Positions 41,320 to 49,794 of a stretch of 64,000 bases of DNA are shown here, in pieces. The translations under genes were made by a program, and so were the position numbers. How positions within the stretch are numbered: position 1 is the first letter of the stretch; each line of letters begins with the position of its first letter. The stretch is taken from the NCBI GenBank assembly GCA_025936045.1, contig JAICUB010000006.1, positions 1 through 64,000 of the forward strand, given 5' to 3'. This stretch comes from Polyangiaceae bacterium. GTDB lineage: Bacteria; Myxococcota_A; Polyangia; Polyangiales; Polyangiaceae. Under the pieces are notes generated by a model. The model was not told where the DNA came from and made no database searches. It saw nothing but the letters and a program-made list of their open reading frames with translations.

Positions 41320-42366
41320 TCAGGGATACCCGCCGGCATCCTCGAGCGTGAGCGTCTCCGGCAGCTCGAGCATCAGATTCATGTTTTGAATCGCCTGCCC
41401 GGCGCCGCCCTTCACGAGGTTGTCGAGGGCGGCAAAGACCGTCACGAGCCGTTCGCTGCCGCGCTCGGGCCCGATGACGACGCCGACTTCGGCATAGTTC
41501 GAGCCCGTTACGGCGACGACCTCGGGCAGTCGACTCTTCGGGACACGCACGAACGGCTCGTTCGCGTACGCGGCGCGCGGCGCGCCGGCGAGCGTTTCGG
41601 GCGGCACGCTGGCCGGAGCGTGAAAGAAGGCCGTCGCGAAGATGCCGCGCGCGAGCGGTGCCGAGACGGGCACGAAGTCGAGGTCCACGTTCGCGCCCGC
41701 AGCGGCGAGCGCGGCGACGATTTCCGGCGCGTGCTGGTGCGTGAGCGGCCGGTAGGTGCGAAGGTTCACCGAGCGGGTCGGGTGGTGCGTCGTGACGCTC
41801 GGGGTGACGCCGCTCCCGCTCGAGCCGGTGACGCCGACCACTTGCACCGAGCCGCGCAAGAGGCCGCGCTGCGCGAACGGCAGCAGAGCGAGCTCGACGC
41901 TCGTCGCGAAACAGCCGGGCGACGAAACGAAGCGAGCGCCCCGGATCGCCTCGCGGTTCAATTCGGGCAGGCCGTAAACGAAGCGCCCGAGGAGCTCGGG
42001 CCGCGCGTGCGGGCCGCCGTAGAAGCGCTCGTACGCCGCCTGATCCTTCAGGCGGAACGCACCGGACATGTCGATCACCCGCACGTCGCGCTCGAGCACG
42101 CGCTCGACGACTTCGATACTGGCTCCGTGCGGCAGGCCCATGAGCACGACGTCGAGCCCGTCGACGGCTTCGGCGGGCGGCGGGTTCTCGAAAACGAGCT
42201 CGGTCCGCCCCTCGAGGTGCGGCAACGCCGACGCGATGGGCTCGCCGACGTGATCGGCGGCGCACACGCGCACGAGCTCCACGTGCGGGTGCGCGAGCAG
42301 GCGACGTACGAGCTCGGCGCCCGCGAAGCCGGAGCCCCCGAGTACGCCTGCCCGAAATCGCTTCAT
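41320..42366 (-). CDS. argC: N-acetyl-gamma-glutamyl-phosphate reductase
   Basis: A 348-residue NADPH-dependent reductase of arginine biosynthesis. The Rossmann start AGVLGGSGFAGAELVRRLL, catalytic Cys in VSSPGCFATSVELAL, TGSSGSGVTP and HQHAPEI are typical. ATG 42366 overlaps the stop of the upstream exported-protein gene (ATGA), so the two are co-translated although their functions look unrelated. No other arg gene is in the window. Confidence 0.93.
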   Translation of the reverse strand: MKRFRAGVLGGSGFAGAELVRRLLAHPHVELVRVCAADHVGEPIASALPHLEGRTELVFENPPPAEAVDGLDVVLMGLPHGASIEVVERVLERDVRVIDMSGAFRLKDQAAYERFYGGPHARPELLGRFVYGLPELNREAIRGARFVSSPGCFATSVELALLPFAQRGLLRGSVQVVGVTGSSGSGVTPSVTTHHPTRSVNLRTYRPLTHQHAPEIVAALAAAGANVDLDFVPVSAPLARGIFATAFFHAPASVPPETLAGAPRAAYANEPFVRVPKSRLPEVVAVTGSNYAEVGVVIGPERGSERLVTVFAALDNLVKGGAGQAIQNMNLMLELPETLTLEDAGGYP

Positions 42367-44102
42367 TGCTCCTCGCCGCTCAACGTGATCGGGATCCAGA
42401 GGGCTCGCACCTTGACGACATTCCCACGGTGCGTGTAACCGGCAAGTCCGTACAGGAGATTCCACCAGTGCCCGTCGGGGGTGTGGCCGTAGCTGAAGGC
42501 CGGGAAGATGTGTACTTCCCAGTCCTTACCCGCCGGTTTCGTGGACTCGTGGTAGTAGACGTTGCCGACGAGCTCGGACACGTCCTTGTCGCTCGCGAAG
42601 CGCCAGAAGGCGGGGAACACCACCGTGGCGCGCGACTTCGGATCGGCGAAATCCCAGAAAATAGGCGCGAGCACCGTGTGCGTGCTGGTCGCGTCGCGCC
42701 CGATGTAAACGAGCGGGTGGATGTTGGTCGACCAGCCGCGAACGTCGTGCGAGTGCTGGAAGAAGGGCGTGATGAACGTCGTCTCGCTGAGCCCGTAACG
42801 CTGGCTGTGCGCGTAGAAGGGGAAGAGAGCGAACGTCGATTCACGCGGGCTCTCGCGCGTGAACAGGAACGGAAAGAGGAGGTGCTGGTCGAGCTTGATG
42901 TCCGGATCCTGAAAGCGCCAGTAGAACGGCGTGATCATGTCGAGCGACGTGCGGCCGCGGTAACGCGCGTAACCCCAGGTCAGGAACGTCTTTTCGCCGT
43001 GGTGGCCTTCGCCCATCAAAAATAGCGGGTTCACGAAGAGCCAAGACGGGCCGTCGTAGCCGTAATGGAAGAACGGCAGGAGCGTCGTGTGGTGCTCGTT
43101 CTTCCCGTCGATGCTGAAGTAGAGCGGAAGCAGGTGCAGCATGTCCCGCTTCTGCGTGTGCTCGCGGTAATAAGGACCCCACACGTTGGTCCAGCCGAGC
43201 GTGCGATCGTTGTAGTGGTAGTAGTGAAGGAGCGGCGGGATCGCCTCGTACTTCTTCTCGGCGTCTTGCCCGTAGAAGTAGAAGGGCACGACCCCGAAAT
43301 CGAGGTTCTGCGCCGTGCGCGCGTCGCAGCTGCCGGCTCCGGTCCACGAGCAGAACATCGGCCCGACGAGGTTGAAACCACTCCGGCCGTCGGTGTTCGT
43401 GTAGGTGAGAAGAGGCGGAATCAGCGTGTAGCCGCCGCTCTTGCGTTTGCCGGTGAAGTAGAGCGGGGCGAGCCAGTTGTCGCTCTCCCCCGGAGCCGAG
43501 CGGTTGACGAGCGGTCCGACGATGGTCGTGCGGCTCTTCGCGATGCGATCGTTCAGGTTCCACACGAGCGGGAAGAGGACGTCGTCGGCGCGCTCGGCGC
43601 TCCGTCGATGGTAGAAGAGCCCGCCGTAGAGCGAGGCGTCGTCGGTCACCTCGGGCTTCGTGCGCGAGGGCTGCGTGCGGTTCGCCCACACCGGGAAGGC
43701 GAGCTTGAAATCGTATTTGCCGCTCGTCTCTTCGTAGTACGGGCCGTAAAAGCGCCGCGTCGTTTGGGGACCGCGACCCTGCTCTTCGTCTTCCGAATCG
43801 ACGTCGCTGCCGATGTGGCGGAGCGTGCGCGGCGCGAGCTCGAGCGGCTTCTCCGGAAGCGTCGGTTCGCCGCCGGGCGCGACGACCTCGTCGCCGGCGC
43901 CGGTTGCCGCGTGCGTCTCCGGCTCGTCGGGGTTCTTCTTTTTCTTCTTCGCTTCTCCGCCGCCCGAGGGTCCGGGGCCCGGCCCGCCGAAGCCGCCCCC
44001 CGGCATGCCCATGCCGCCGGGGCCCATCTGCGCGTGTGCGAAACGCGCCGAGCCGAACATGAAAGCGAGCGCCACGAGGACGCCGAGCAGCCTTCGACTC
44101 AC
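42363..44102 (-). CDS. Exported protein with recurring aromatic P-x-(F/Y) strand motif
   Basis: A 579-residue protein of unknown function. A signal peptide (LLGVLVALAFMFGSARFAHA) is followed by a Gly/Met/Pro- and Lys-rich segment, then about 450 residues in which a short hydrophobic-Pro-hydrophobic-aromatic motif keeps recurring: PLYFTG, VPFYFYG, PLYFSID, PFFHYGYD, PLFLMG, TPFYWRF, FPFLFT, FPFYAHS, TPFFQHS, APIFWDF, FPAFWRF, FPAFSYG. Such a regular pattern suggests a beta-barrel or a repetitive beta structure at the outer membrane. It is coupled to hisS upstream (overlap 44099-44102) and argC downstream. Confidence 0.75.
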   Translation of the reverse strand: MSRRLLGVLVALAFMFGSARFAHAQMGPGGMGMPGGGFGGPGPGPSGGGEAKKKKKNPDEPETHAATGAGDEVVAPGGEPTLPEKPLELAPRTLRHIGSDVDSEDEEQGRGPQTTRRFYGPYYEETSGKYDFKLAFPVWANRTQPSRTKPEVTDDASLYGGLFYHRRSAERADDVLFPLVWNLNDRIAKSRTTIVGPLVNRSAPGESDNWLAPLYFTGKRKSGGYTLIPPLLTYTNTDGRSGFNLVGPMFCSWTGAGSCDARTAQNLDFGVVPFYFYGQDAEKKYEAIPPLLHYYHYNDRTLGWTNVWGPYYREHTQKRDMLHLLPLYFSIDGKNEHHTTLLPFFHYGYDGPSWLFVNPLFLMGEGHHGEKTFLTWGYARYRGRTSLDMITPFYWRFQDPDIKLDQHLLFPFLFTRESPRESTFALFPFYAHSQRYGLSETTFITPFFQHSHDVRGWSTNIHPLVYIGRDATSTHTVLAPIFWDFADPKSRATVVFPAFWRFASDKDVSELVGNVYYHESTKPAGKDWEVHIFPAFSYGHTPDGHWWNLLYGLAGYTHRGNVVKVRALWIPITLSGEEQ

Positions 44103-45382
44103 GCGTCGCTGCTCCCGGCGGGGGGCGCGCTCGCGAGCGCTTCACGCGCACGCAGGACGAGCTCGGCTCGCGGTACCTCGACCTGGGCGCGCGCGACAAG
44201 GTCCTTCAAAGTGACGGCCCCGCGCTCGATTTCGTCGTCGCCGAGCACGACGCAGAGCCGCGAGCCGGTGCCGTCGGCGCGCCGCAACAGGCTCTTGAGC
44301 GAGCCGCCGCGGGTGTCCGCCTCGGCGGGAATGCCGGCTTCCCTGAGCTCGCGAACGACGAGCAGCGCCTCCACCTGGGCGCGCTCGCCGAGGGGGGCGA
44401 CGAAGCAGCGCGCCTCCCGCGCCGGAGCCACGGCAGGCAGGGCGAGCAACACGCGCTCGAGGCCGAGCGCGAAGCCGATGGCCGGCACGTCGGGCCCGCC
44501 GAGCTCTTTGACCATCGCGTCGTAGCGACCGCCGCCGAGCAGCGCGTTTTGCGAGCCGATCTCCGCGCCGCTCGTCTGGATTTCGAAGAGTGTGCGCGTG
44601 TAGTAGTCGAGGCCGCGCACGAGGCCCGGGCTCACCTCGAACGGGGTGCCGAGGGCCGTGAGCCCGCGCGTGACGCCGTCGAAGTGGGCGCGATCCTCGG
44701 GCGTCAGGAGCTCGAGGATCGAGGGCGCGCCCGCGACGGCCGCCTGGTCCTGGGGATTTTTGGAGTCCAGGATGCGGAGCGGGTTGTCTTCGAGGCGCCG
44801 ACGGGCGTGCTCGCTGAGCTCGGCGGCTTTCGGCCGCAGGTAGGCCGCGAGCGCGTCGCGGTAGCGCGCCCGAGTGTCGGCCCCTCCGAGCGAATTGACG
44901 AGAACGCGTAGGTTTTGGAGACCGAGGCCGGTCAGCATGCGGACCAGCATGTCGATGAGCTCGGCGTCGCAGCCGGGGCCGGGGTCGCCGTAAATCTCGA
45001 CGCCCGCTTGCCAGAACTGACGGTAGCGCCCGCGCTGGGGCCGCTCGGCGCGAAACATCGGGCCGAGGTAGTAGAGGCGGCTCACGGGCTCGCGGTTGTG
45101 GAGGGCGCTCGCGACGTAGGCCCGAGCGACCCCCGCCGTGCCTTCGGGCCTGAGCGCGAGCGACTCCTCCTCCCGCTTCAGGATGAACATCTGTTTTTCG
45201 ACGATTTCCGTCGCTTCTCCGATGGAGCGCACGAAGAGCTCGGTCGGCTCGAGCACGGGCGTGCGGATCTCCCGGTAGCCCGCGAGCTCGAAGGTCCGCC
45301 GGAGCACCGTCTCGAGCGCGTGCCACCGCCCGATCTCGTCGGGGAGGATGTCGTTCATGCCTTTGACGGCGCGGAGGGTCAT
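44099..45382 (-). CDS. hisS: Histidyl-tRNA synthetase
   Basis: A 427-residue class II synthetase. Motif 1 (GYREIRTPVLEPTELFVRSIG), motif 2 (FRAERPQRGRYRQFWQAGVE), the histidine-specific LVRGLDYYTRTLFE and motif 3 (GFALGLERVLLAL) are all present, followed by the anticodon-binding domain. ATG 45382 has a TACTCT 5 nt upstream. Divergent from ruvX. Confidence 0.96.
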   Translation of the reverse strand: MTLRAVKGMNDILPDEIGRWHALETVLRRTFELAGYREIRTPVLEPTELFVRSIGEATEIVEKQMFILKREEESLALRPEGTAGVARAYVASALHNREPVSRLYYLGPMFRAERPQRGRYRQFWQAGVEIYGDPGPGCDAELIDMLVRMLTGLGLQNLRVLVNSLGGADTRARYRDALAAYLRPKAAELSEHARRRLEDNPLRILDSKNPQDQAAVAGAPSILELLTPEDRAHFDGVTRGLTALGTPFEVSPGLVRGLDYYTRTLFEIQTSGAEIGSQNALLGGGRYDAMVKELGGPDVPAIGFALGLERVLLALPAVAPAREARCFVAPLGERAQVEALLVVRELREAGIPAEADTRGGSLKSLLRRADGTGSRLCVVLGDDEIERGAVTLKDLVARAQVEVPRAELVLRAREALASAPPAGSSDA

Positions 45383-45387
45383 CGGGG

Positions 45388-45393
45388 AGAGTA
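45388..45393 (-). promoter_or_regulatory. -10 box of hisS, leaderless configuration
   Basis: TACTCT on the minus strand, ending 5 nt before ATG 45382. Confidence 0.4.
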
Positions 45394-45400
45394 GAGGCCG

Positions 45401-45419
45401 CTCGTTAGCAGCTAACGAG
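45401..45419. promoter_or_regulatory. Perfect palindrome between hisS and ruvX
   Basis: CTCGTTAG-CAG-CTAACGAG, 8-bp arms, in the 42-bp divergent gap. It covers the hisS -35 region and the ruvX -10-like TAACGA (45413-45418, 6 nt before GTG 45425), so a bound factor could affect both genes. Confidence 0.5.
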
Positions 45420-45424
45420 AGAAG

Positions 45425-45865
45425 GTGCTATCCACATCCGGCGTGCGAGCTGCGGGCGTCGATGTCGGCAAGGTACGCGTCGGCGTCGCCGTGGCCGACG
45501 AGCTCGGACTCTTGGCGCATCCGCGCGCCCACCTGGACGGCCGGGATCCACGCCGAGCGCTCGACGCGCTCGCCGCCCTCGCTGACGCCGAAAAAATCGA
45601 GCTCTTCGTGGTCGGTTTGCCCCGGTCGCTCGGCGGGGAGGAGGGGCCCGCTGCCCGGCGCGCACGCAAGTTCGGCCGCGCGCTCGGTGCGCGAACCGGC
45701 TTGCGCATCGAGTTCTACGACGAGTGGCTCTCGACGCGCGAGGCACGGAGCCGCCTGCGCGAGCAGGGCGTCGACGACCGTGCGGCACGCGACCGCATCG
45801 ACAGCGCGGCCGCCGCCGTCGTGCTCCAGTCCTGGCTCGACGGTCAGCGCACGGTCTCGGCGTGA
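45425..45865 (+). CDS. ruvX: RuvX/YqgF-type Holliday-junction resolvase-like nuclease
   Basis: A 146-residue RNase-H-fold protein with the YqgF blocks AAGVDVGKVRVGVAVAD, VVGLPRSLGGEEGP, YDEWLSTREA and RIDSAAAAVVLQSWLD. The catalytic acids (Asp in VDVG, Glu in DEW, Asp in IDSAAA) are in place. The family acts in 16S rRNA maturation in E. coli and is DNA-resolvase-like in structure. Start GTG 45425. It overlaps mltG by 4 nt, an arrangement common in other genomes. Confidence 0.9.
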   Translation: MLSTSGVRAAGVDVGKVRVGVAVADELGLLAHPRAHLDGRDPRRALDALAALADAEKIELFVVGLPRSLGGEEGPAARRARKFGRALGARTGLRIEFYDEWLSTREARSRLREQGVDDRAARDRIDSAAAAVVLQSWLDGQRTVSA

Positions 45866-47016
45866 CCTCGGCGCGCAAACGCCGGCGGCGGGTGCGTCCG
45901 AGCGGGGCACCGCAGAGCTCGCGCGTAAAGCGGAGCTCGTCGGTGCCCCGCGCGAGCCTTCCGCCGTCCGGCCGGCGGCGCGCCGTGTGGCTCGCGGCGG
46001 CCGCTAGCGGCCTTTTGCTCGTGCTCGTGCTCGCGTTCGTCGCCTGGGCGCGCGGCGCGGGGCCGGGCAAGGGGACGCGGCGGCTGCTCGACGTTCGTTC
46101 CAGCATGGAGACGAGCGAGCTCGCCGATCGGCTGGAGCAACAGGGCCTCGCCCGGAGCTCGTGGGCGATCGCGGCATACCTGCGCGTCACGGGCTCGAAG
46201 CCGGCCAAGGGGCGTCACCTCTTGCGCGACGACTTGAGCCCTCGCGAGCTCGTCCAGCGCCTGACGCGCTCGCCGGCCCGTGCGCACGCGCGGGTGACCA
46301 TCCCGGAAGGCTATAATTTCCAGCAAATTGCGGCACGGCTCGGCGAGCTAGAAGTCTGCGAGCCGTCCGAGTTCTCGCACGCGGTGTTCAGCCCGGAGCT
46401 CGTGCAGGAGCTTCGCCTGCGCGGACCGAGCAGTGAGGGGTTTCTCTTTCCCGCCACCTACGCGCTCGCCGTCGATAGCGATCCCGCCGCGGTCGTGCGC
46501 ACCCTCGTGGCAGAGACGCGCAAGCGCTTGGCGCGCCTCGAAGCCAAGTACCCAGGCGCCTTCGACGCGCTCGCGAAGAGCGACGGCTTCGACGAGCACG
46601 ACGTCGTCACGCTCGCGTCGATGGTCGAGCGCGAAGCGGCCGATCCCGCCGAGCGCCCGCTCATCGCGAGCGTCTTTTTCAATCGGCTCCACGATCCGAG
46701 CTTCCGGCCTCTACGCACGCTCGAATCCGATCCGACAGCGGCGTACGGTTGCCTCGTCGAGCCGCTCGTCGCACCGACGTGTGCCGACTATCACGGGCAG
46801 GTGACGCCGGCGCTGCTCCGCGACGCGCGGAACCGCTACAACACTTATCGTCACCCCGGGCTACCGCCTGGTCCCATCGCGAATCCGGGGGAAAGTGCGC
46901 TCTCCGCAGTGCTGGCGCCCGCGCAGAGCGACTACCTCTATTTCGTCGCGAGCGGACGCGGCCGCCACGGCTTTAGCCGCACCTTCGAAGAGCACAAACA
47001 CGTCATGGGGCATTGA
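45862..47016 (+). CDS. mltG: Endolytic murein transglycosylase MltG
   Basis: A 384-residue inner-membrane lytic transglycosylase that cuts nascent glycan strands. A basic cytosolic N-terminus (ARKRRRRVRPSG) precedes one membrane helix (AVWLAAAASGLLLVLVLAFV). A LysM-like region follows, then the YceG domain: TIPEGYNFQQIA, TLASMVEREA (catalytic Glu), ASVFFNRL, LESDPTAAYG and YNTYRHPGLPPGPIANPG. GTG 45862 overlaps the ruvX stop. Confidence 0.93.
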   Translation: MTSARKRRRRVRPSGAPQSSRVKRSSSVPRASLPPSGRRRAVWLAAAASGLLLVLVLAFVAWARGAGPGKGTRRLLDVRSSMETSELADRLEQQGLARSSWAIAAYLRVTGSKPAKGRHLLRDDLSPRELVQRLTRSPARAHARVTIPEGYNFQQIAARLGELEVCEPSEFSHAVFSPELVQELRLRGPSSEGFLFPATYALAVDSDPAAVVRTLVAETRKRLARLEAKYPGAFDALAKSDGFDEHDVVTLASMVEREAADPAERPLIASVFFNRLHDPSFRPLRTLESDPTAAYGCLVEPLVAPTCADYHGQVTPALLRDARNRYNTYRHPGLPPGPIANPGESALSAVLAPAQSDYLYFVASGRGRHGFSRTFEEHKHVMGH

Positions 47017-47165
47017 GGCGCGGGCCCCCGCCCGTCTCGCCGGCTCTTCGCGTTGGGTTCTGCGCGCTTGCGCCGAGCGAGCTCTGGCCTTTCGAGACAG
47101 TCAAACTCGATGCTAGCGCTCGACCCCGGCCGCGAGTAGTTTTCCGCCGTCAAGCGGAGAAGCGA

Positions 47166-49139
47166 ATGAACGAGTTCGAGCAAGCGGTTCACACGATTCA
47201 ATTTCTGTCGGCCGACGCGGTCGAGAAGGCGCAGTCCGGTCACCCGGGCACGCCGATGGCCCTCGCCGGCATCACGGTCGACATCTTCACGCGCTACCTC
47301 CGTTACGACCCGCGCGCGCCCGAGTGGCCGAACCGCGATCGCTTCGTGCTCTCGTGCGGTCACGCGTCGATGCTGCTCTACTCGGTGCTGCACCTCGCCG
47401 GCTACGATCTGCCGCTCACGGAGCTCGAGAACTTCCGGCAGTGGGGCTCGAAGACGCCGGGGCACCCCGAGCACGGCCTTACCCCGGGCGTCGAAACCAC
47501 GACGGGCCCGCTCGGTCAGGGCGTCGGCAATGCCGTCGGTCTCGCCCTCGCGGCCAAGCTAGCGGCCGCGCGCGTGAACCAGCCCGGCTCCGAGCTCTTC
47601 GACTACCGCGTCTTCGCGCTCGCGTCCGACGGCGACATGATGGAGGGCGTCTCGAGCGAGGCCTCGAGCATCGCAGGGCACCTCGGGCTCGACAACCTCG
47701 TCCTCGTCTACGACGACAACAAGATCACCATCGACGGCAAGACCGAGCTTTCCTTCAGTGAGGACGTGGGCAAACGCTACGAGGCGTACGGCTGGTTCGT
47801 CCAACACGTGAACGGCCACGCACCGGAAGAGGTGCGCAAGGCGCTCGACGCCGCCGTCGCACACAAGGGCTCGCCGTCACTGATCGTCGCGCGCACCATC
47901 ATCGGCATCGGCGCGCCCAACAAGGCGGGCACGTCGAAGGCGCACGGCGCGCCGCTCGGCCAGGCCGAAATCGACGCCGCGAAGAAGGCCGCCAACTGGC
48001 CGCTCGACAAGTTCTACGTCGCGCCGGAAGCGAAGGCGCTCTTCGCCCGGCGCGCTGAAGAGAACCGCCCCGTGCGTGAGGCGTGGGAGCGCAGCGTCGC
48101 GGGCCTCACGGGTGAGCGCGCCGCCATGTTCAAGAGCCTCACGACGCGCGCCGTGCCGAGCAACATCCTCGAAGAGCTCGCCGCCGTCGCGGGCACGCTC
48201 AAGGCGGACGCGACGCGCAACCTCGGCGGCGCCATCGAGCAGAAGGTCGCGGCGCTGGTTCCCGCACTCGTCGGTGGCGCGGCCGATCTCGCCGAGTCGA
48301 CCAAGACGACGATCAAGGGCTCGGCCGACATCAAGCGCGGCGAGTTCGGCGGGAGGAACTTCAACTTCGGCATTCGCGAGCACGGCATGTCGGCGGTGAT
48401 GAACGGCCTCGCCGTCTCCGGCCTCTTCATCCCGTTCGGCTCGAGCTTCCTGCAGTTCACCGACTACTGCCGTCCGTCGATCCGCCTCGCGGCGCTCATG
48501 GAGCAGCAGGTCGTCTGGGTCTTCACCCACGACTCGATCTTCCTCGGTGAGGACGGTCCGACGCACCAGCCGATCGAACACCTCTGGGCGCTCCGCATGA
48601 TTCCGCACCTCGACGTCGTGCGCCCCGCCGATCCACTCGAGTGCGCTGCCGCCTGGACGCACGCGCTCGAACGCCGCAACGGCCCGTCGTTGCTCGTGCT
48701 CGCGCGCCAAAAGACGCCGATCCTCGAACGCCCGGCGGGCTTCGAGCCGCGCCGCATTCTCGACGGAGCCTACGTGCTCTCCGACGCCGAGAATCCCGAG
48801 GCGACGATCATCGCGACGGGCAGCGAGGTCGGCGTCGCCGTCGCCGCGAAGAAGATTTGCGAAGCGAAGGGCAAACGCGTGCGCGTCGTGAGCGCGCCGT
48901 GCTGGGACGCGTTCGAGCGCCTCTCGCCGGAAGCGCGCGCCAAGGTCGTGCCGAAGACGGGACTGCTCGTCACGGTCGAAGCGGGCTCGACGCACGGCTG
49001 GGCCGCCGTCACGGGACCGAACGGGCTCAACATCGGGATCGATCGCTTCGGCGCGTCGGCGCCCGCCGAGCGGCTCGGCGTCGAGTTCGGTTTCACGGGC
49101 GAAAGCGTCGCTGCCAAGATGCTCGAGCGCTTGGGATGA
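47166..49139 (+). CDS. tkt: Transketolase
   Basis: A 657-residue ThDP enzyme of the pentose phosphate or Calvin-type cycle. Family blocks: KAQSGHPGTPMALAG, RDRFVLSCGHASMLLYS, TTGPLGQGVGNAVG, ASDGDMMEGVSSEASS (ThDP/Mg motif), YDDNKITIDG, FGIREHGMSAVMNG and HDSIFLGEDGPTHQPIE. ATG 47166 has GGAG 6 nt before it; about 150 bp of non-coding sequence separates it from mltG. Its stop overlaps the next gene's ATG. Confidence 0.96.
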   Translation: MNEFEQAVHTIQFLSADAVEKAQSGHPGTPMALAGITVDIFTRYLRYDPRAPEWPNRDRFVLSCGHASMLLYSVLHLAGYDLPLTELENFRQWGSKTPGHPEHGLTPGVETTTGPLGQGVGNAVGLALAAKLAAARVNQPGSELFDYRVFALASDGDMMEGVSSEASSIAGHLGLDNLVLVYDDNKITIDGKTELSFSEDVGKRYEAYGWFVQHVNGHAPEEVRKALDAAVAHKGSPSLIVARTIIGIGAPNKAGTSKAHGAPLGQAEIDAAKKAANWPLDKFYVAPEAKALFARRAEENRPVREAWERSVAGLTGERAAMFKSLTTRAVPSNILEELAAVAGTLKADATRNLGGAIEQKVAALVPALVGGAADLAESTKTTIKGSADIKRGEFGGRNFNFGIREHGMSAVMNGLAVSGLFIPFGSSFLQFTDYCRPSIRLAALMEQQVVWVFTHDSIFLGEDGPTHQPIEHLWALRMIPHLDVVRPADPLECAAAWTHALERRNGPSLLVLARQKTPILERPAGFEPRRILDGAYVLSDAENPEATIIATGSEVGVAVAAKKICEAKGKRVRVVSAPCWDAFERLSPEARAKVVPKTGLLVTVEAGSTHGWAAVTGPNGLNIGIDRFGASAPAERLGVEFGFTGESVAAKMLERLG

Positions 49140-49492
49140 CGCTCCCGGTCGTTCTCGTTCCGCATCCGCACGTGCGCGTCGATCTCAACGTGCTCGGCGG
49201 AAGCCCCTATGTCGCCGGCTCGCGCGTTCCGGTCCGGCGGCTCTGGGCGTTCTTTCGAGACGGCGCGAGCGTCGAACGGATCCTGAAGCGCTACCCGCAG
49301 CTCGGCCCGGCAAAGGTGCTCGATTCGCTTGCGTTCGCGCTCGACAACCCCGAGGTGATCGAAGCGGACGTGAGCCGCGAGCAAGAGATCCTCGCGCGTG
49401 CGGGTCACCGCGAGCGACGAGGCACGGCCGCGTCCACGCAGATCGAGTTGCCTTTCTCCGGCGCCAGCAAAGGCCCGCCGTCGAGCCGCTGA
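49136..49492 (+). CDS. DUF433 protein (antitoxin-like)
   Basis: A 118-residue protein with the DUF433 core (LGGSPYVAGSRVPVRRLWAF, GASVERILKRYPQLGPAKVLDSLAFALDNPEVI). This small winged-helix domain is often the antitoxin partner of a PIN-like DUF5615 nuclease, but no toxin gene follows. A C-terminal tail of about 30 residues is low-complexity. ATG 49136 overlaps the tkt stop, so it is translated with transketolase. Confidence 0.8.
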   Translation: MTLPVVLVPHPHVRVDLNVLGGSPYVAGSRVPVRRLWAFFRDGASVERILKRYPQLGPAKVLDSLAFALDNPEVIEADVSREQEILARAGHRERRGTAASTQIELPFSGASKGPPSSR

Positions 49493-49794
49493 CGCACTGC
49501 GCCGGTAATACCGCGGTGTTGCGCACTGCGCTGGGCCGGCGCGTAAGTCGCGACTCACTTTGGGATCGCAAGTGGTCTGGCCAGTCCCGGCGCCGGTTGG
49601 AATCGGCGTGAGAATCGCGGCCAAGAATGGCTGGGTACCCCGGCTAACCCACTGATTTTCATCGAGTTTTATCTTTGAATTCCCAACGCCACGGCGGTGG
49701 GAGTAGGGTCGCACCCGAACCGAGCCCATGAACCCGGAACCGTGGAGCTTTTTGGCAAAGCGGGGTCGGTCGGGTGCTCGGAGGAGGATTCATC
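49493..49794 (+). promoter_or_regulatory. Intergenic region upstream of the cysteine-repeat lipoprotein
   Basis: About 300 bp with no gene. It contains GCGCCGG (49499-49505) pairing with CCGGCGC (49536-49542), the perfect palindrome AGTCGCGACT (49546-49555), and an AT-rich patch at 49651-49680 (with TATCTT) that is the likeliest promoter area for the downstream lipoprotein. No clear -35 box is visible. Confidence 0.35.
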
